Shown here piece by piece: positions 50,839-62,300 of a DNA stretch of 64,000 bases. Made by a program: the position numbers and the translations under genes. Under the pieces are notes generated by a model. It made no database searches and had not been told where the DNA came from. It saw only the letters and a list, made by a program, of their open reading frames with translations. Source of the DNA: Knufia peltigerae (taxonomy: Eukaryota > Ascomycota > Eurotiomycetes > Chaetothyriales > Trichomeriaceae). How positions within the stretch are numbered: position 1 is the first letter of the stretch; each line of letters begins with the position of its first letter. The stretch lies in contig JAPDRN010000109.1 of NCBI GenBank assembly GCA_030247855.1, positions 52,141 to 116,140 on the forward strand, read 5' to 3'.

Positions 50839-53547
50839 TTAATCCCCCTTGTTAAAGACACCATTCAGCTTTTTCCACCCGCTCTTGGCCCAACCCTTCG
50901 TCCTGCTGGCGGCGTCCTTGGTCGCGCGGCGCCCAACTCTCGTGGCTTCTGAGACTGCTGATCTCAGCAGACCCAGTCCAGACCGTCTTCTGTTCCTTCG
51001 CACTCTCTGGAAGCGTGGCATGGGAGGCATCGGTGCCAAGACGTCGTCGCTGTCGTCGTCTTCGCATTCGGACGCGCGAGCTCCGCATCGAGACACCAAG
51101 GGCAACGGTGACCAGTGATGGATGCCCGAGAAGTCTGCCCAAGGGTCGGAGCTTGACTGGTTGGGACACAGGTCTGGAGGCTCGATTGTCGCAACGTCGC
51201 TGCGACCCAACGTCGTGTTTGAAGCGGCCGTCGACACCATCGACGTGCATGGTGTATCGGGCAGCGCAAACCGGACTCGATGGTTGCCTCGTTGTCCGAC
51301 ACGACGAATACAGGACTGTGGTGCCCCAACTGCCGAATCGGTCGGTTGGTCGTCGGAGTTGGAGGAGACCGCCGGTTGCAGTGTCGATGGCGAAATGTTG
51401 TCGCCTTCCGGAGCAGAGCTATCGTCTGAACGGACGATGGCGCCTGCATCACCAGAAGCCACCTCAATGATGCGTTGGTCTTCGAGGCCAAGCGCAAGGC
51501 CAGAGTATAGACTCGACACGGTGGGTATGGTCGGCACCATGTGGACAACAACAGGTTGCAACACGTTTGTAGTGATGTTCTCCTGATGGGCAAGTTGTAC
51601 ATTGGCAAGTGGGCGCAACAGCGTCGTGTGGAAGAAGGCACACAGTATTGATCTTGACTGCAGTGGCCGGATGTCAACCACCGTGACCACTGAAGGGGCT
51701 CTGCGTGGGCCTAGGACGAGGAGTTTGACAATGACCTTCCAAAGCAGAGTGGCGCTCGTTGGGGATCGAGAGGCCGTGATGATTTGTGAGGATGACGGTA
51801 TTGGTGAACCATGAAGGAGTTCATATTCCTCTTCGATCGTCATCTCTCCAAATATCTCTTCGTCAGATCGCTCTGGAGCAAGGCCAGTAAGGTCAGGTTG
51901 CTGTTGTCTCGCTGCGTCGCTTTCGTATATGTCCGCCCCAAACTCATCGTCGACGTCCTCGTCCGAACCTGCCACTGACGTTGGTGGAGTGGAGGTATCT
52001 TGACTGCCGCCTGAGGAACAAGAAGAAGGGCCGGAGATCGTAGAGGTGGTCGATTCGGAAGACCCTCCTCGATTGTGACCGGGATCCTCTTCGGCATCGA
52101 GACTGCCATCACCAATAAGAGCTCCAGCAGACCCAATTTGCTCTGTGGTCGGCTCCACGAGGATTGTCGGAGTGGAAGAAGGGAAGACAGCCCTTGGTCG
52201 AGCGGTGTTGTCTTCTGCAGAGTCTCGCATTGGTTGTGAGGAGGTAGCCTGCACAGGTATAGAATCAGTCATCTCCGTGGAGGACGACTCTGCAGCTACA
52301 GCCACTAGCTCTACAGCTTCTTCCTCGACTTCGTCCGCCCAATCTCCCAAGGTTTCGTCTCCGAGGTCTGCCAGTCGCCGAAGGAAGGCTTCCCGCTCGG
52401 TTAACGGATCTTCGTCGTACTCGTCCTCCTCCTCCTCATCTGCCCATGTTGCTAAGGGCGGTCCAAAGGCGTCGAGCCTGCGATGGAACTCTTCCCTCGA
52501 CATATCCGTATTTTGAGTCGAGGGTGATTGACTAGCGGGGACGAATTCAGCTGGTACAGCTGGCGCATTTGTTCCTTGGACATCGCTGGGACGTACTGAC
52601 CCATGTTGCGGGTACACATTCCTGCAGACGACAGCGTCTGGTAAGTAGTCCACATCATCGAAGGAGATGCAACACTCGGACAACCTTGACTTGACCGGGC
52701 CTCGCGCGATACGACTCTTCATCGCGGCTTGTCGGGCTTTGTCCATGGCCAATTGTTCCTCAGTCCCGGCACTGAGGATATCCGTGCGGCTTGGGAACCC
52801 AGGGGTGCAGCCGTTGATGATGGTCTGGCCATCCGGATATGTCTTCGGGTCGAGCCTGTCGATGTGTGGTTCGTGCTCGGACCCATCATAGTCGTCCTCC
52901 AGCCACAAGCCGACCCCAGCGTAAAAATTGACACACTGTCCGATGCAGGCGGTTTCGAGCGCAGTTCCACGAAGACTGTTGAGCAAATCCGGGTTGCCGT
53001 AGTACATGACCGGATCTAAGAGACGAGATGCCTTGGTGACCACGAAATGGTTCTGCGACTTGAAGGGATCATGTTTCGCGATCCACTTCGACGACGTCTT
53101 CAAAACTGCAATTGTCGTGGCAGGATTGGTGGCCGACTTTGTATATACTACTTCACCGAAGAAGTTGACGTGATGGACCCAGTCTTTGGACTTGGTCCAC
53201 CATTGCTCACCCTTTTCCCAGAACGGTCTCGGCTCATGTGTGGGCGACATGCCCGTAGGTACTGGGCTATTATAATCAAACCCATCGCTGCAGTCGACAA
53301 TCCAGGCGAGTCTTCGTTCAAATGTACGCTCTGGTCGACTCGCTTGAGCACCTTGTTGTGTCTCAGGTGGCGTATGAAGAGGAGATTCTGGAGAGCATGC
53401 CTGAGATGGTTCGGATAGTTGTTGAAAACCCTCCAAGCTACTGGTAGAAGATGCTCTGGGCACAAACATAGGTGCTCGTGGGTTCAAGATTTGTCTCTGA
53501 TTGTGTTCCCAAATTCCCGGCAAGAATTCAACAGCATGAGGATTCAT
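50839..53547 (-). CDS. Large orphan protein, function unknown
   Basis: The protein is 902 residues from ATG 53547. The first ~290 residues look folded and aromatic-rich: PFWEKGEQWWTKSKDWVHHV, then ASRLLDPVMYYGNPDLLNSL, then IGQCVNFYAGVGLWLEDDYD. The rest is disordered, with acidic stretches (ADEEEEDEYDEDPLTEREAF) and a basic amphipathic tail (TKGWAKSGWKKLNGVFNKG). The frame stays open upstream of the ATG to a good splice acceptor (CGCTTTCAG, exon edge near 53636), with CTAAC nearby. The true start may therefore lie in an upstream exon I could not find. I do not recognise the family. Confidence 0.72.
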   Translation of the reverse strand: MNPHAVEFLPGIWEHNQRQILNPRAPMFVPRASSTSSLEGFQQLSEPSQACSPESPLHTPPETQQGAQASRPERTFERRLAWIVDCSDGFDYNSPVPTGMSPTHEPRPFWEKGEQWWTKSKDWVHHVNFFGEVVYTKSATNPATTIAVLKTSSKWIAKHDPFKSQNHFVVTKASRLLDPVMYYGNPDLLNSLRGTALETACIGQCVNFYAGVGLWLEDDYDGSEHEPHIDRLDPKTYPDGQTIINGCTPGFPSRTDILSAGTEEQLAMDKARQAAMKSRIARGPVKSRLSECCISFDDVDYLPDAVVCRNVYPQHGSVRPSDVQGTNAPAVPAEFVPASQSPSTQNTDMSREEFHRRLDAFGPPLATWADEEEEDEYDEDPLTEREAFLRRLADLGDETLGDWADEVEEEAVELVAVAAESSSTEMTDSIPVQATSSQPMRDSAEDNTARPRAVFPSSTPTILVEPTTEQIGSAGALIGDGSLDAEEDPGHNRGGSSESTTSTISGPSSCSSGGSQDTSTPPTSVAGSDEDVDDEFGADIYESDAARQQQPDLTGLAPERSDEEIFGEMTIEEEYELLHGSPIPSSSQIITASRSPTSATLLWKVIVKLLVLGPRRAPSVVTVVDIRPLQSRSILCAFFHTTLLRPLANVQLAHQENITTNVLQPVVVHMVPTIPTVSSLYSGLALGLEDQRIIEVASGDAGAIVRSDDSSAPEGDNISPSTLQPAVSSNSDDQPTDSAVGAPQSCIRRVGQRGNHRVRFALPDTPCTSMVSTAASNTTLGRSDVATIEPPDLCPNQSSSDPWADFSGIHHWSPLPLVSRCGARASECEDDDSDDVLAPMPPMPRFQRVRRNRRRSGLGLLRSAVSEATRVGRRATKDAASRTKGWAKSGWKKLNGVFNKGD

Positions 53548-55890
53548 GTTTTGGAAGGAAGGGTTGAAAATGTCGGAGGTTGAAGTCTCTCGTCGCAATA
53601 TGAGGAAAGGGTCAAATTCTCCTGAGGACCAGTATCTGAAAGCGTGTTAGAGCAGTAAGGACCTGCTGCGTCAAGTTATTTTGGTAGCCAGAAAGCTCTC
53701 GAGTGGAGTCTATTCGTCCCAAATTCTGGTGTTCTTTGAAAGGTTAAAAAAAGGATCCTTTCGTTCTCCTTGTAAACGGAGTACACAGTCCAGCGGAGAT
53801 GACTTCTCAGCAATCACAGGACCCTCAAGGAACGATGTGAAACAATAGCGATTCTCAGTACAACAACCGTTTGAAACTCTGAGAGGTTGTTTGATGAGAA
53901 GGGCGAAGATGTTGCAGGGGAAATAATGGTAAACAGCTTTTGAATATCACTGCCGCCAGCTCGTAGGGGCCATTCACATAATCAAGGCAGCAGAGCATGT
54001 TGGCATGTTACAACATCTCCCAAGAATCAGTGCATATCCCTGGACGTGAATACCTGGATAAGTCGAAGTAACCACCAGGCTACCAGGTTGCCACATGGTG
54101 TGGCGCCCTATCTGCGACGGGATTCCCACCATTCTTCATACTCGAAGGCTGTTGGTCCATTCAGACATACCTTCGTGCTTCGAAGCATCGACCTAGGATG
54201 TGTATGAGATTGATTGTGATCCATCAAGTCAAGAGAGTCGGTTCCAGGAGTTGTATGTATATATATATACCCATCGCGCTTGGGCACCATCTCGCTGTGC
54301 GATTTGTGTGTCTGGAATCCGAGTTGAGAGACGCAGCAAACGATCATTGCCATGGGACAATCGGCCCTGAAGTGATCATGATCTGATCGGCAAACAAGGA
54401 TCGCATCGCTTCCTCTTCGAGACGTTGTAAGGATTTTGAGAATTGACTTCTCCGATGTTCGGTACGAGCAATATTGTGACACTACTGGCTGGAAATGATC
54501 GGAGCACAGGAGTACATCTGAGCTGAGTAGACGGGTCAAAGAACCTCTTTGGCTGCTGACTGTCTGGTACCTATCTTTGTCCCGGTGGAGCAGGAAATTA
54601 ACAGGATCGACACAGGTTTAGCCAAGGTCGAGTTGGGCATTGCGTCCGCTGTGGAAAGTCCATAGAGATATATATTGCAGTCAAGAGCCGGCGTAGGGCC
54701 TTCGGACACACCAATTGCTGTGGATGAACTTTGTTCGTCCAACCAAGTTCCCTGGATTGCAAAGGTCGGCCGTGTCGAGTTTATGATCTGAGAAATTGTT
54801 CGAAGACAAAGAAGCCGTTGGCTTGCTTTGTTGCTTGAAGCTTTGTCTCATCTTGCCGGTCGTTGGCCAGCGTTGATAGAAGGGGCAGATAGTGCATCTC
54901 AACTCCCCTCAGTGGTTTTGCGGGACAGCGCAATCATGAATGATGTCTATGAGAACATCTCGTTGCATTGTACTCCGTATCGAAGCTTGAAGTGTCTGAT
55001 AGGTTGTGAAGCTGCGCTAAGCTATTTACAGTGCTTACATAACGAGGACGAGAAGCAAGACCTCAACAACACTAATCAATTTGTAACCTGATAAACAACA
55101 CCTCGACATTTGTCTTCACCAATGTGTGCTGTCCAAATCTCCGCAAGAATTACCGACAGTCCTGCAAGATGTGAATGAGACTCAGATGTCAGCTAGTTTC
55201 CGGGGGCTGAATGGAGATGGGAACTTGGATATGGTCTGATGTCCAACGCGCAGTCACACCGATCGAGGCAACCTGCATAGAACACTAGACTGGACCGCAC
55301 TACGGGCGTAATCACTTCGAGTCCATTGCCTCCCTGGCCGAATCATCCGTCTACCCTCGCCGAAGGTACCGAAATCTGTATGACTCGTCTATTGTCCCAC
55401 AATGATCTGAGCCGATATCAAAATCTTATCGCAGTTGCAAAGTCATTGATCGTCCAAATCTGCTTGATCAAGTTCTATGATCCATGCTATATTTTATTTA
55501 CGTCTATTTCGTTGGATACATCACGCTTCAATATGATGTATCATGCACTTCGAGGGTCGGCCATGCTGCCGCTGTCCTGAGAATTCATGGCTCGACTGTA
55601 GCTGCAATGCACAGCAAATTATCCCTGTTCGACGGCGAGAGGGCGACGAAATCAACTCTGAAGGACGTTGGCAGACCAGAAGCAGAGCAAATATGATGGG
55701 AAGTGTCCCGGTCTGTTGAGATCCGGGTCTCTGAACGTAATACTGACATTTACATCGCCTGCTTTTCCTGGACCCCTCTCACCTGTTGATTTTCATATGT
55801 TATGATGCACTCTGCCCTTATATCTATTGCCGTACAATAGTCTTGATCACCAAAGCTCTTTTTAATTGGTGGCTATCTTCACTTGCCAAC
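53548..55890. other. 2.3-kb stretch without a supported gene
   Basis: It contains the 5' region of the orphan gene, an ACGGAGTAC near copy around 53777, an AT dinucleotide run near 54257-54268 and one TACTCCGTA. A 68-codon minus frame at 54536-54742 has no known motif. Confidence 0.4.
54971..54979 (-). repeat. TACGGAGTA element, copy 7 (minus strand)
   Basis: It reads TACTCCGTA on the plus strand and is the only exact copy in this orientation. Confidence 0.6.
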
Positions 55891-57085
55891 ATGACTGAGG
55901 CGCAATGTCAGCGTTGCACTGTCGAAAATTTCGGGATAGCAGGACGCGGAATGCAGTTAGCAGTTCCGTCGATGGTTATACCTACGGTGGCTTTTTTTCT
56001 CGTGCTTAACCGAATCTTCTGGCGTTTAAACATGCTGGGCAGACTGGGGCCAGACGACTATTCAACCTTATGTGCTGTGGCAAGTAGATAATCCATCCAT
56101 TCTCGATGTCCGCTGACAATCTCAAGGTATTCTTCATGACACAATGTGGCGCAACTATTGCTGCGGTGAATTATGGATATGGAAGGCCTTTGGAAATGCT
56201 TACCACGCAACAAGCCTCTCAGGCACTAAAGGTGAGATTTCGGTTTGATCCCAGGCTCAGAATGTCACTGATGTGACATAAAAAAAGTGTTTCTTTCTCC
56301 TCCAGATATTTTACAAGCTCACCATCAACTGCACAAAGATATCGATCTTGTTCCTCTACCGACGCATCTTCACAGATCGTGTTTGGTTTTCTCGGCTGTG
56401 CTTGGCATTGATATTGGTGGTGGTATGCGCGGGCATTTCCTTCACCACAGCAACATTACTGCAATGTAACCCGATCAATGGAGCTTGGGAGCGTTGGAAA
56501 GGCAAACTCATCTGCGTCAACTTATATGCGCTTTGGTACAGCAACGCCATATACAATATTCTGACAGACGTTACAATTGTTCTCATGGTACCTCCCGTTG
56601 TCCTCAGCCTTAAAATGCCGGCGCGGCAGAAATTCGCGCTAGTTTGCATCTTTGGCCTGGGAATTATCGTCTGTGTAGCGTCGATCTCGCGCCTCACAAC
56701 GCTGTACTCTTCAGCTTATGGCTCGGACGCTACTGCCGGGTCGTTTGTTTCAACCATATGGACGACCATCGAGGCCGGCTTAGGTATTATCTGCGCAAAC
56801 TTACCAATGCTTCGCACACCCTTGCAGAGGCTGTTTCCTAAGCTATTCCCATCGAGGCCGGGAACAGGTCAAGAGTCAGGGTCGTCCGGGACGAGCAATT
56901 CTGGCGAGGGCCGTACTCTCGTTCTCTCAGCGAAAATCAATGCGGTTGATAACAGCCTCGTTTTGCCCCTGCAGACCTCCACATGCAGTACAAATCCTGG
57001 GCTGTTCGCAAAGGGAGAGAGCAGCTTGGAAAATGCTTTCTGCCCCAGCCCAGCAGCACCTACTCAACAGGGGCGCCCATGCTGA
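55891..57085 (+). CDS. Fungal rhodopsin-fold integral membrane protein
   Basis: This is a seven-span membrane protein of the fungal 'rhodopsin domain' family (PF20684-like), 357 residues. Exons are 55891-56079, 56127-56231 and 56306-57085. Intron 1 (47 bp) best fits a GC donor, GTG|GCAAGT; a weak GT donor 3 bp earlier also keeps the frame. Features in order are MQLAVPSMVIPTVAFFLVLN, LGPDDYSTLCAV, a YGYGRPLEML loop, KLTINCTKISILFLYRRIF, then CNPINGAWERW and KGKLICVN, and ISRLTTLYSSAYG. The pattern LxPDDY, then KxSILxxYxRIF, then C..I.GAW is typical of the group. The tail from about 285 is polar and Ser-rich. No retinal-lysine role is implied; family functions are mostly unknown, though some members lie in toxin clusters. 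None is apparent here. Confidence 0.85.
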
Positions 57086-57665
57086 CTCCCGAAAGAGCAT
57101 AATGAGCGGTTTTTGGGCGCACAGCGACGGGCAGTGGCCACACCGGTTCCGAGAGATTGGGCTATGAGATCTGCGCCGAGGGAAGGTTCCTATTCTGCAG
57201 ACACAAGAACTCAGGTTTTCCCCGATGGTACCATACGAGTGCAAGCGAATTCGACGTAGGAGGTTCATATCTCTTCGGGAAGGATCGTGAGAAACATGTT
57301 GAGCTCGTTCGAGGGTAATGTTTGAGTTTCGGCTGGCTGTATGTCATAGTGTATTCAGAAAATCTATAGGTTTTGATTAAATGATGTGGTGTGTCACTGT
57401 CTGCGCGAGATAAATGTACTCCACGAGTCAAGGAGATGTTGATTACCTAAGTCAACGCGACACGGCATACTTGCCTGATGTGGACAAGCTTTGAGTCTTG
57501 GCTGCGACGGAACGGAGGCCAAAGCTGGAGCTTCGATCAGGACTTCATTGATGCAACAGCTTCGGTCAACCATTGAAAACAGCCCAACATCGCTTTTGAG
57601 TCTTCCGTACGCATGGCTTGACTTGTCTCCTCCCTAAACTTACTGACCGATTCTCCCAGCTCAAA
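57086..57665. other. Intergenic: membrane-protein 3' flank and ATP17 promoter
   Basis: This is 580 bp between two plus-strand genes. No gene is recognised. Confidence 0.45.
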
Positions 57666-58282
57666 ATGTCGTTCGTCATCCGCCGAGGTGTGTCAACCTT
57701 GGTCCCTCCTAAGGCAAGTTCAAATCTTCCCCCAGCTCGCCTGTGACCGTACTGACATCCTGTAACAACAGGTCGCAAACCCATCTGTAAGTTCGAAAAT
57801 CCTATAATCTCCCAGTACCGTCATGAAAATTCCGTTCCCTACTCAGGTCGAGCAAAGCGATTTCTCCCGAAAATTCAATTCACTTACGCTACCATCGAAA
57901 CCATCACGAACGAACCTCTGACTGCAAACTTAGGGGCTCGGAGCTGCCGCAAACGCACAGCGCATGGCCAAAATAGCCAAGTTTTACGAACAATTACCAA
58001 AAGGACCTGCGCCTCAGAGAGCACCTAGTGGACCATTGGGCTGGTATCAAGCGAAATACTTTGGCAAGAACCCATCTGCAGCCCGTATGTGAAGAAAGAC
58101 ACTTCGAGAAAATCAAGAGATACTGATAAGGAAACAGCAATCTGGCACGTTATTTTTGGCATCATGACCCTGGGTTACAGCATGGAGTACTACTTCCACC
58201 TGAGTAGGTTACAGTGCATTAATGGTCGGAGAATGAAGTGGCTAATGTTTACTCAGGACATCACAAGAACAATGCTCATTAA
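57666..58282 (+). CDS. ATP17: Mitochondrial F1Fo-ATP synthase subunit f (Atp17)
   Basis: This small membrane subunit of the Fo sector lies in the mitochondrial inner membrane. The gene is cut into five exons: 57666-57713, 57772-57786, 57934-58084, 58138-58203 and 58257-58282, giving 101 residues. Intron 1 (57714-57771) has a GC donor, AAG|GCAAGT. Exon 2 is only 15 nt (VANPS). Introns 2-4 are 147, 53 and 53 bp with GT-AG ends. The spliced protein reads MSFVIRRGVSTLVPPKVANP, then RMAKIAKFYEQLPKGPAPQ, LGWYQAKYFGKNPSAA, and the membrane helix HVIFGIMTLGYSMEYYFHL ending in RHHKNNAH. The N-terminal basic stretch suits mitochondrial import. The YSMEYYFHLRHHKN ending is diagnostic, so I am confident despite the fragmentation. 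Confidence 0.93.
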
Positions 58283-59394
58283 GTCATTCGCATGGTGGAC
58301 TAGAGTTCTGGAATCGCTTGTACATAAACCAAAATTAAAGAGTTATTCGGGTTCTCCGGAGAATTGATGTTCTGCTACTCCAATTTCACGATGAGATATC
58401 GAAAAGCGATCCGTCTTCGACAATGCATCTGTTTACTCGTCGTCATTTCACTGTCTAAGCCGAATCCGAATCATGCAGCCTACTTCGAATGGCATGTCAT
58501 CAAGGCTTTCTATGGTTTGTTGGGCGCCGACAACTCTGATTAGCACCACGACTTGCCAGGAAACTTACTCGACGTGTGACTTGACGATCTTCGGCTGTAA
58601 GTACCACGGTCAGCACGTATGGGGGAAGCCGAGTCACTTTTCATTCGTCGTGAAACGCCGTAACCGTATGGCACCTACAACCAATGCTGCTTTCCAGATA
58701 TCGTAATGCCAGTCCAATCGTGCCGCATCAGTGCGCCTGTTTACCCAAAGGTGTTTGGCCATAGCAGATCTGAAAATGACTCAAATAATGGAACGCCCAG
58801 TCACTTCATCAAGGAAACGCGTGACGTGAGACTTCTGAACAGGATTTTTGAGTTGATTGTACTCGTACCAATCCATCTGATGGAAGGGTTGTTGAGACTT
58901 TGGAATCTAGACTTGAACCTCTGAAGAAAACATGAGGTCATTGTCTTCATATCGTCAATATTGTGCTTGAGCGTAGAATTGAGCCGTATCGAAAGAGTTG
59001 GCAGTGTTTCAAGTGAGACTTCACTAGTGTCTCTAACCCGGAGTTGCCTTAGCTAAGCAGGTCCAGTCTCCGCCAAGCCTAGGTACGCTGCGCATTTTGG
59101 GACTATGACTTGCGCAGCCTCCCTATCTCAGACTCACTCAATCACCACCAATTCGCCTTCGCGTTTGCTTTCTTCTTCCTAGTCCGGAGAGCACGCTCAT
59201 CCTTGACGCCCTCTACTCCTTTTCTCCCGAAGCGATTGCGATCCTTCGGCGCCCCTGTGCGTCATCCGACCCTCCGACTCCAGGCCGGCAATCGTGGCAC
59301 ACTCCAGTCTTTAACAGTAAACTTACCCTGTGGGCTGTTACTGCCTGTCCTCTTGTCCAGAGTCTGACATCTACCGCATAGTTCCAAGGAGGTT
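58283..59394. other. Intergenic 1.1-kb stretch
   Basis: It holds the ATP17 3' flank and the promoter of the gene at 59395, with a CT-rich stretch near 59130-59300. Nothing else is supported. Confidence 0.45.
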
Positions 59395-62300
59395 ATGGCA
59401 CAGCAGAGTGCACAAGATGTGGTAAACCAATCTCAGTCGGCGGGCGACAACGTTTCGTCCTCCGACGCACCTGCGACCACATCCACACCTGATATCAAAG
59501 TTTCTGGGGACGAAATTGGTGTTGGGGAGGTTGCGCCGAAAGAGAATGGAACACACACCCTTGCGAATCTCAAGATGGACGACTTGGAAGATGCGTCAGG
59601 ACGCTCTGATACCGACACCAGCCGAGCCGATGGCAGTGTAGCCGGAGACAAATCTGCGGAGCTGAAAACACTCAAGAAATTCACTGCTAAACCTGTGAGC
59701 TTCGCAAAGTACTCAGTACCCAAAGTTGTTGCCGCGAATGCTGCTGCCAAAGGCACGGAGAAAGGTATACATTCACCTTTACCTCGCGTGACCAGGCTAA
59801 CGTCATATTCTTAGTTGCTACTCCCACGTCGTCCGCTTCATCACTCACTGCCTCTGGCCGACCACGTTTGGTCGCAAAAACCACCAGTGCTCTGCAAACA
59901 CAGGGCAAGCCATACAAGACTGCTACACCGGACCCTATGCAAGTGTGGAACAAAAATAGAGGTCTGTCGTTCCACCGACATTTTGACTCGTTTACTAACA
60001 ACCACGCAGTCACGCCCCAACCTTCAACGAAACATCTCACAGATGAAGAGCTTAAGCAGCAGTATGGCATCCATTTGACCTCGCGGATTCAGGCAGATGG
60101 TGAGGGGAAGGAGGCAAAATGGGCAGATATTGATGACGATGAGGATGACTGGGCACCGGAAACGATCGAATGGAATGACGGCACAAAGAGCACATTGACA
60201 CCCATCGAAGTCGTTCCGCAGGCGAAGCAGAAGTCCGCACCCACTTCAGACGCTGACGAGAAGCCCAAGCAGGTTGCGCCTTCCAAGCCCCCAGCACCGC
60301 ACTTCATAAGCTCTGTCGGCCCCAATGCTACAGTACTAAAACTTGGTGCCAACGCCGAAAGACAGCATTCCCAGAAGGTCGCCAGTCTACAAACAAGGGC
60401 TCAGGCAGAGAAAGGCTCGATGGGTTCTTCGAAGTCGACTCCTGCTGTAGCACCAGCCAAATCACCATGGGCAACCTTGCCTCCCGTTGACAAGGTATCT
60501 CCCATTGCGATCAATCCGCAACCTGTATTACCACCCCAAGGCCGTTTCTCTTCCAACACCTACGTACAACCACCGACAGGCCTCTCAGCACCATCTCCTG
60601 CCACGGAAATCTCGGCCGATGACTTTAATCGTGCTTGGCGGGACGCAGCTCCTGGTCCACCACGCGAGTTGTTTGTACCGACCTCGGGACGATACGAGGC
60701 CGTTCCAGAGGGTCGCAGACGAATGTCCAGGAATGACCAAGGCTTCCGAGCTCCTGCTGTACTTCAAAGGCCCAGTCAGGGAGATCCACATGCTCCTGCC
60801 GAGCCTTCCGCGGCGTTCCAGACACATCGCACAAGCGCAGATCAAGCACGACGAAGAGCATCTTCTACCGTTTCTGGTGGCAGTGGCTCGTTTGGGCGGC
60901 GAATGTCCTTCAAATCTGGCGAAACACCAACTTCAGTCTTTGGACCGTCCAAGAGTGATATTGAGTCCCTCGTTCGACCCAGCTCTAAGGATGGTCCCTC
61001 ATCACAGATGCAGTTTCCGACTTACCAGTCGCGTGGCGTAACGGAACAGATGCCTGCAGGCCCTGTTCCAGCAAGTGATGCCGATCTCGAGGCGCAACGC
61101 GTCCAGCAGAGAGCTTTGATGAAGGAGAATATCGAGCGCGCGAGACGACGCAAGATTGAAGAAGAGCAACGACTGGAAGCTGAGAAACAGGAACGCATCA
61201 AGCTGAAATTGGCCACTCTTGGTCCCGACCCCAAGTTGACGAAGAAACATGCAGAAGAAGATGTGGCTGCAGGAAAGGAATCCAAGAAAACTACTGAAGA
61301 GACGACAGCGTCTACGGGGCAAGCTAACACTCATTCACCTCCAAAACCTCCGCAACCTCTAGCCTCTGGCGAGCCCCAGCAATACGGTATGATGAAGGTC
61401 CATCCTCTGGACTCGGTCAAGAAGCTTGGAGGTTCATTATCTCGGCAGCAGGATTCCCAGAAAACGACTACTCGAGCCAAGCTGGATCCTGCTGGTTTGG
61501 AGGACTCTACACATGAAATCTTACATATGCCTTCTCCCGTGGCAAATGGCGTTCGATCTGTTCCAGAGTTGCGAAGGTCGAGTGGCCAAGAGCCGGTCGC
61601 GCCTTCGGAGCCGAGTCCGAAATTACCCAAGCCCAGCTCCTCAGGGAATGATGCAAGAAGTGGATGGGGAGATTTGCGCCCTGACCACCGTTCGCCACAG
61701 GGAGCTAACCTATGGGGTATTCCCAGTAAGTCAGCCCTTGGAAACGGCACTTTCGACCAAGGACTGGCGGGCTATGCTCCACAAGATCTGTCCAGAACAT
61801 CTTCTTCGGCACAAGGCTGGATAAACGGGAGGACACCGCATGCTGGTCGATCACCACAGACCCAGTACGTGAATCACACAGTACCTGAAAGTCGATCGTT
61901 CTCTTATCAGCCTATTGCCTCACCTGATCAAGGCCCATTGGCCGCTGACAGCGAGGCTGACTCACTCTTCCCGACTACCAAGCCTGCCCCTATCGCCCCT
62001 CCTCATTCTCAACAAGCCCACGCTCCTGGATCTGCCCACGGCTTCCACAATGGTCCTAAGGCTCATGGTGTTGACGCGTGGGCGAATTTCCATCATGTTG
62101 CGGGACAACAAGAGCGCGCCGAGAATGAGAGACTGCAACGTGAATTGGTGTCTCGGCGAGAAGAAGAGCTGCGCACTGGAGTCCGACAAGGCCCTCAGTA
62201 CACCTTCAACGAGACTTGGAAGCAAGTACATGTCGGTGAACAGGCTGGACAGCGGCATGTCGCCAATATTGCAGAGTCAGCCGTGCCTGCGTCCAACCTG

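Noticed and set aside
54253..54272. AT dinucleotide run as a promoter TATA element
   Set aside because: No gene starts nearby, and it is better described as a simple repeat.
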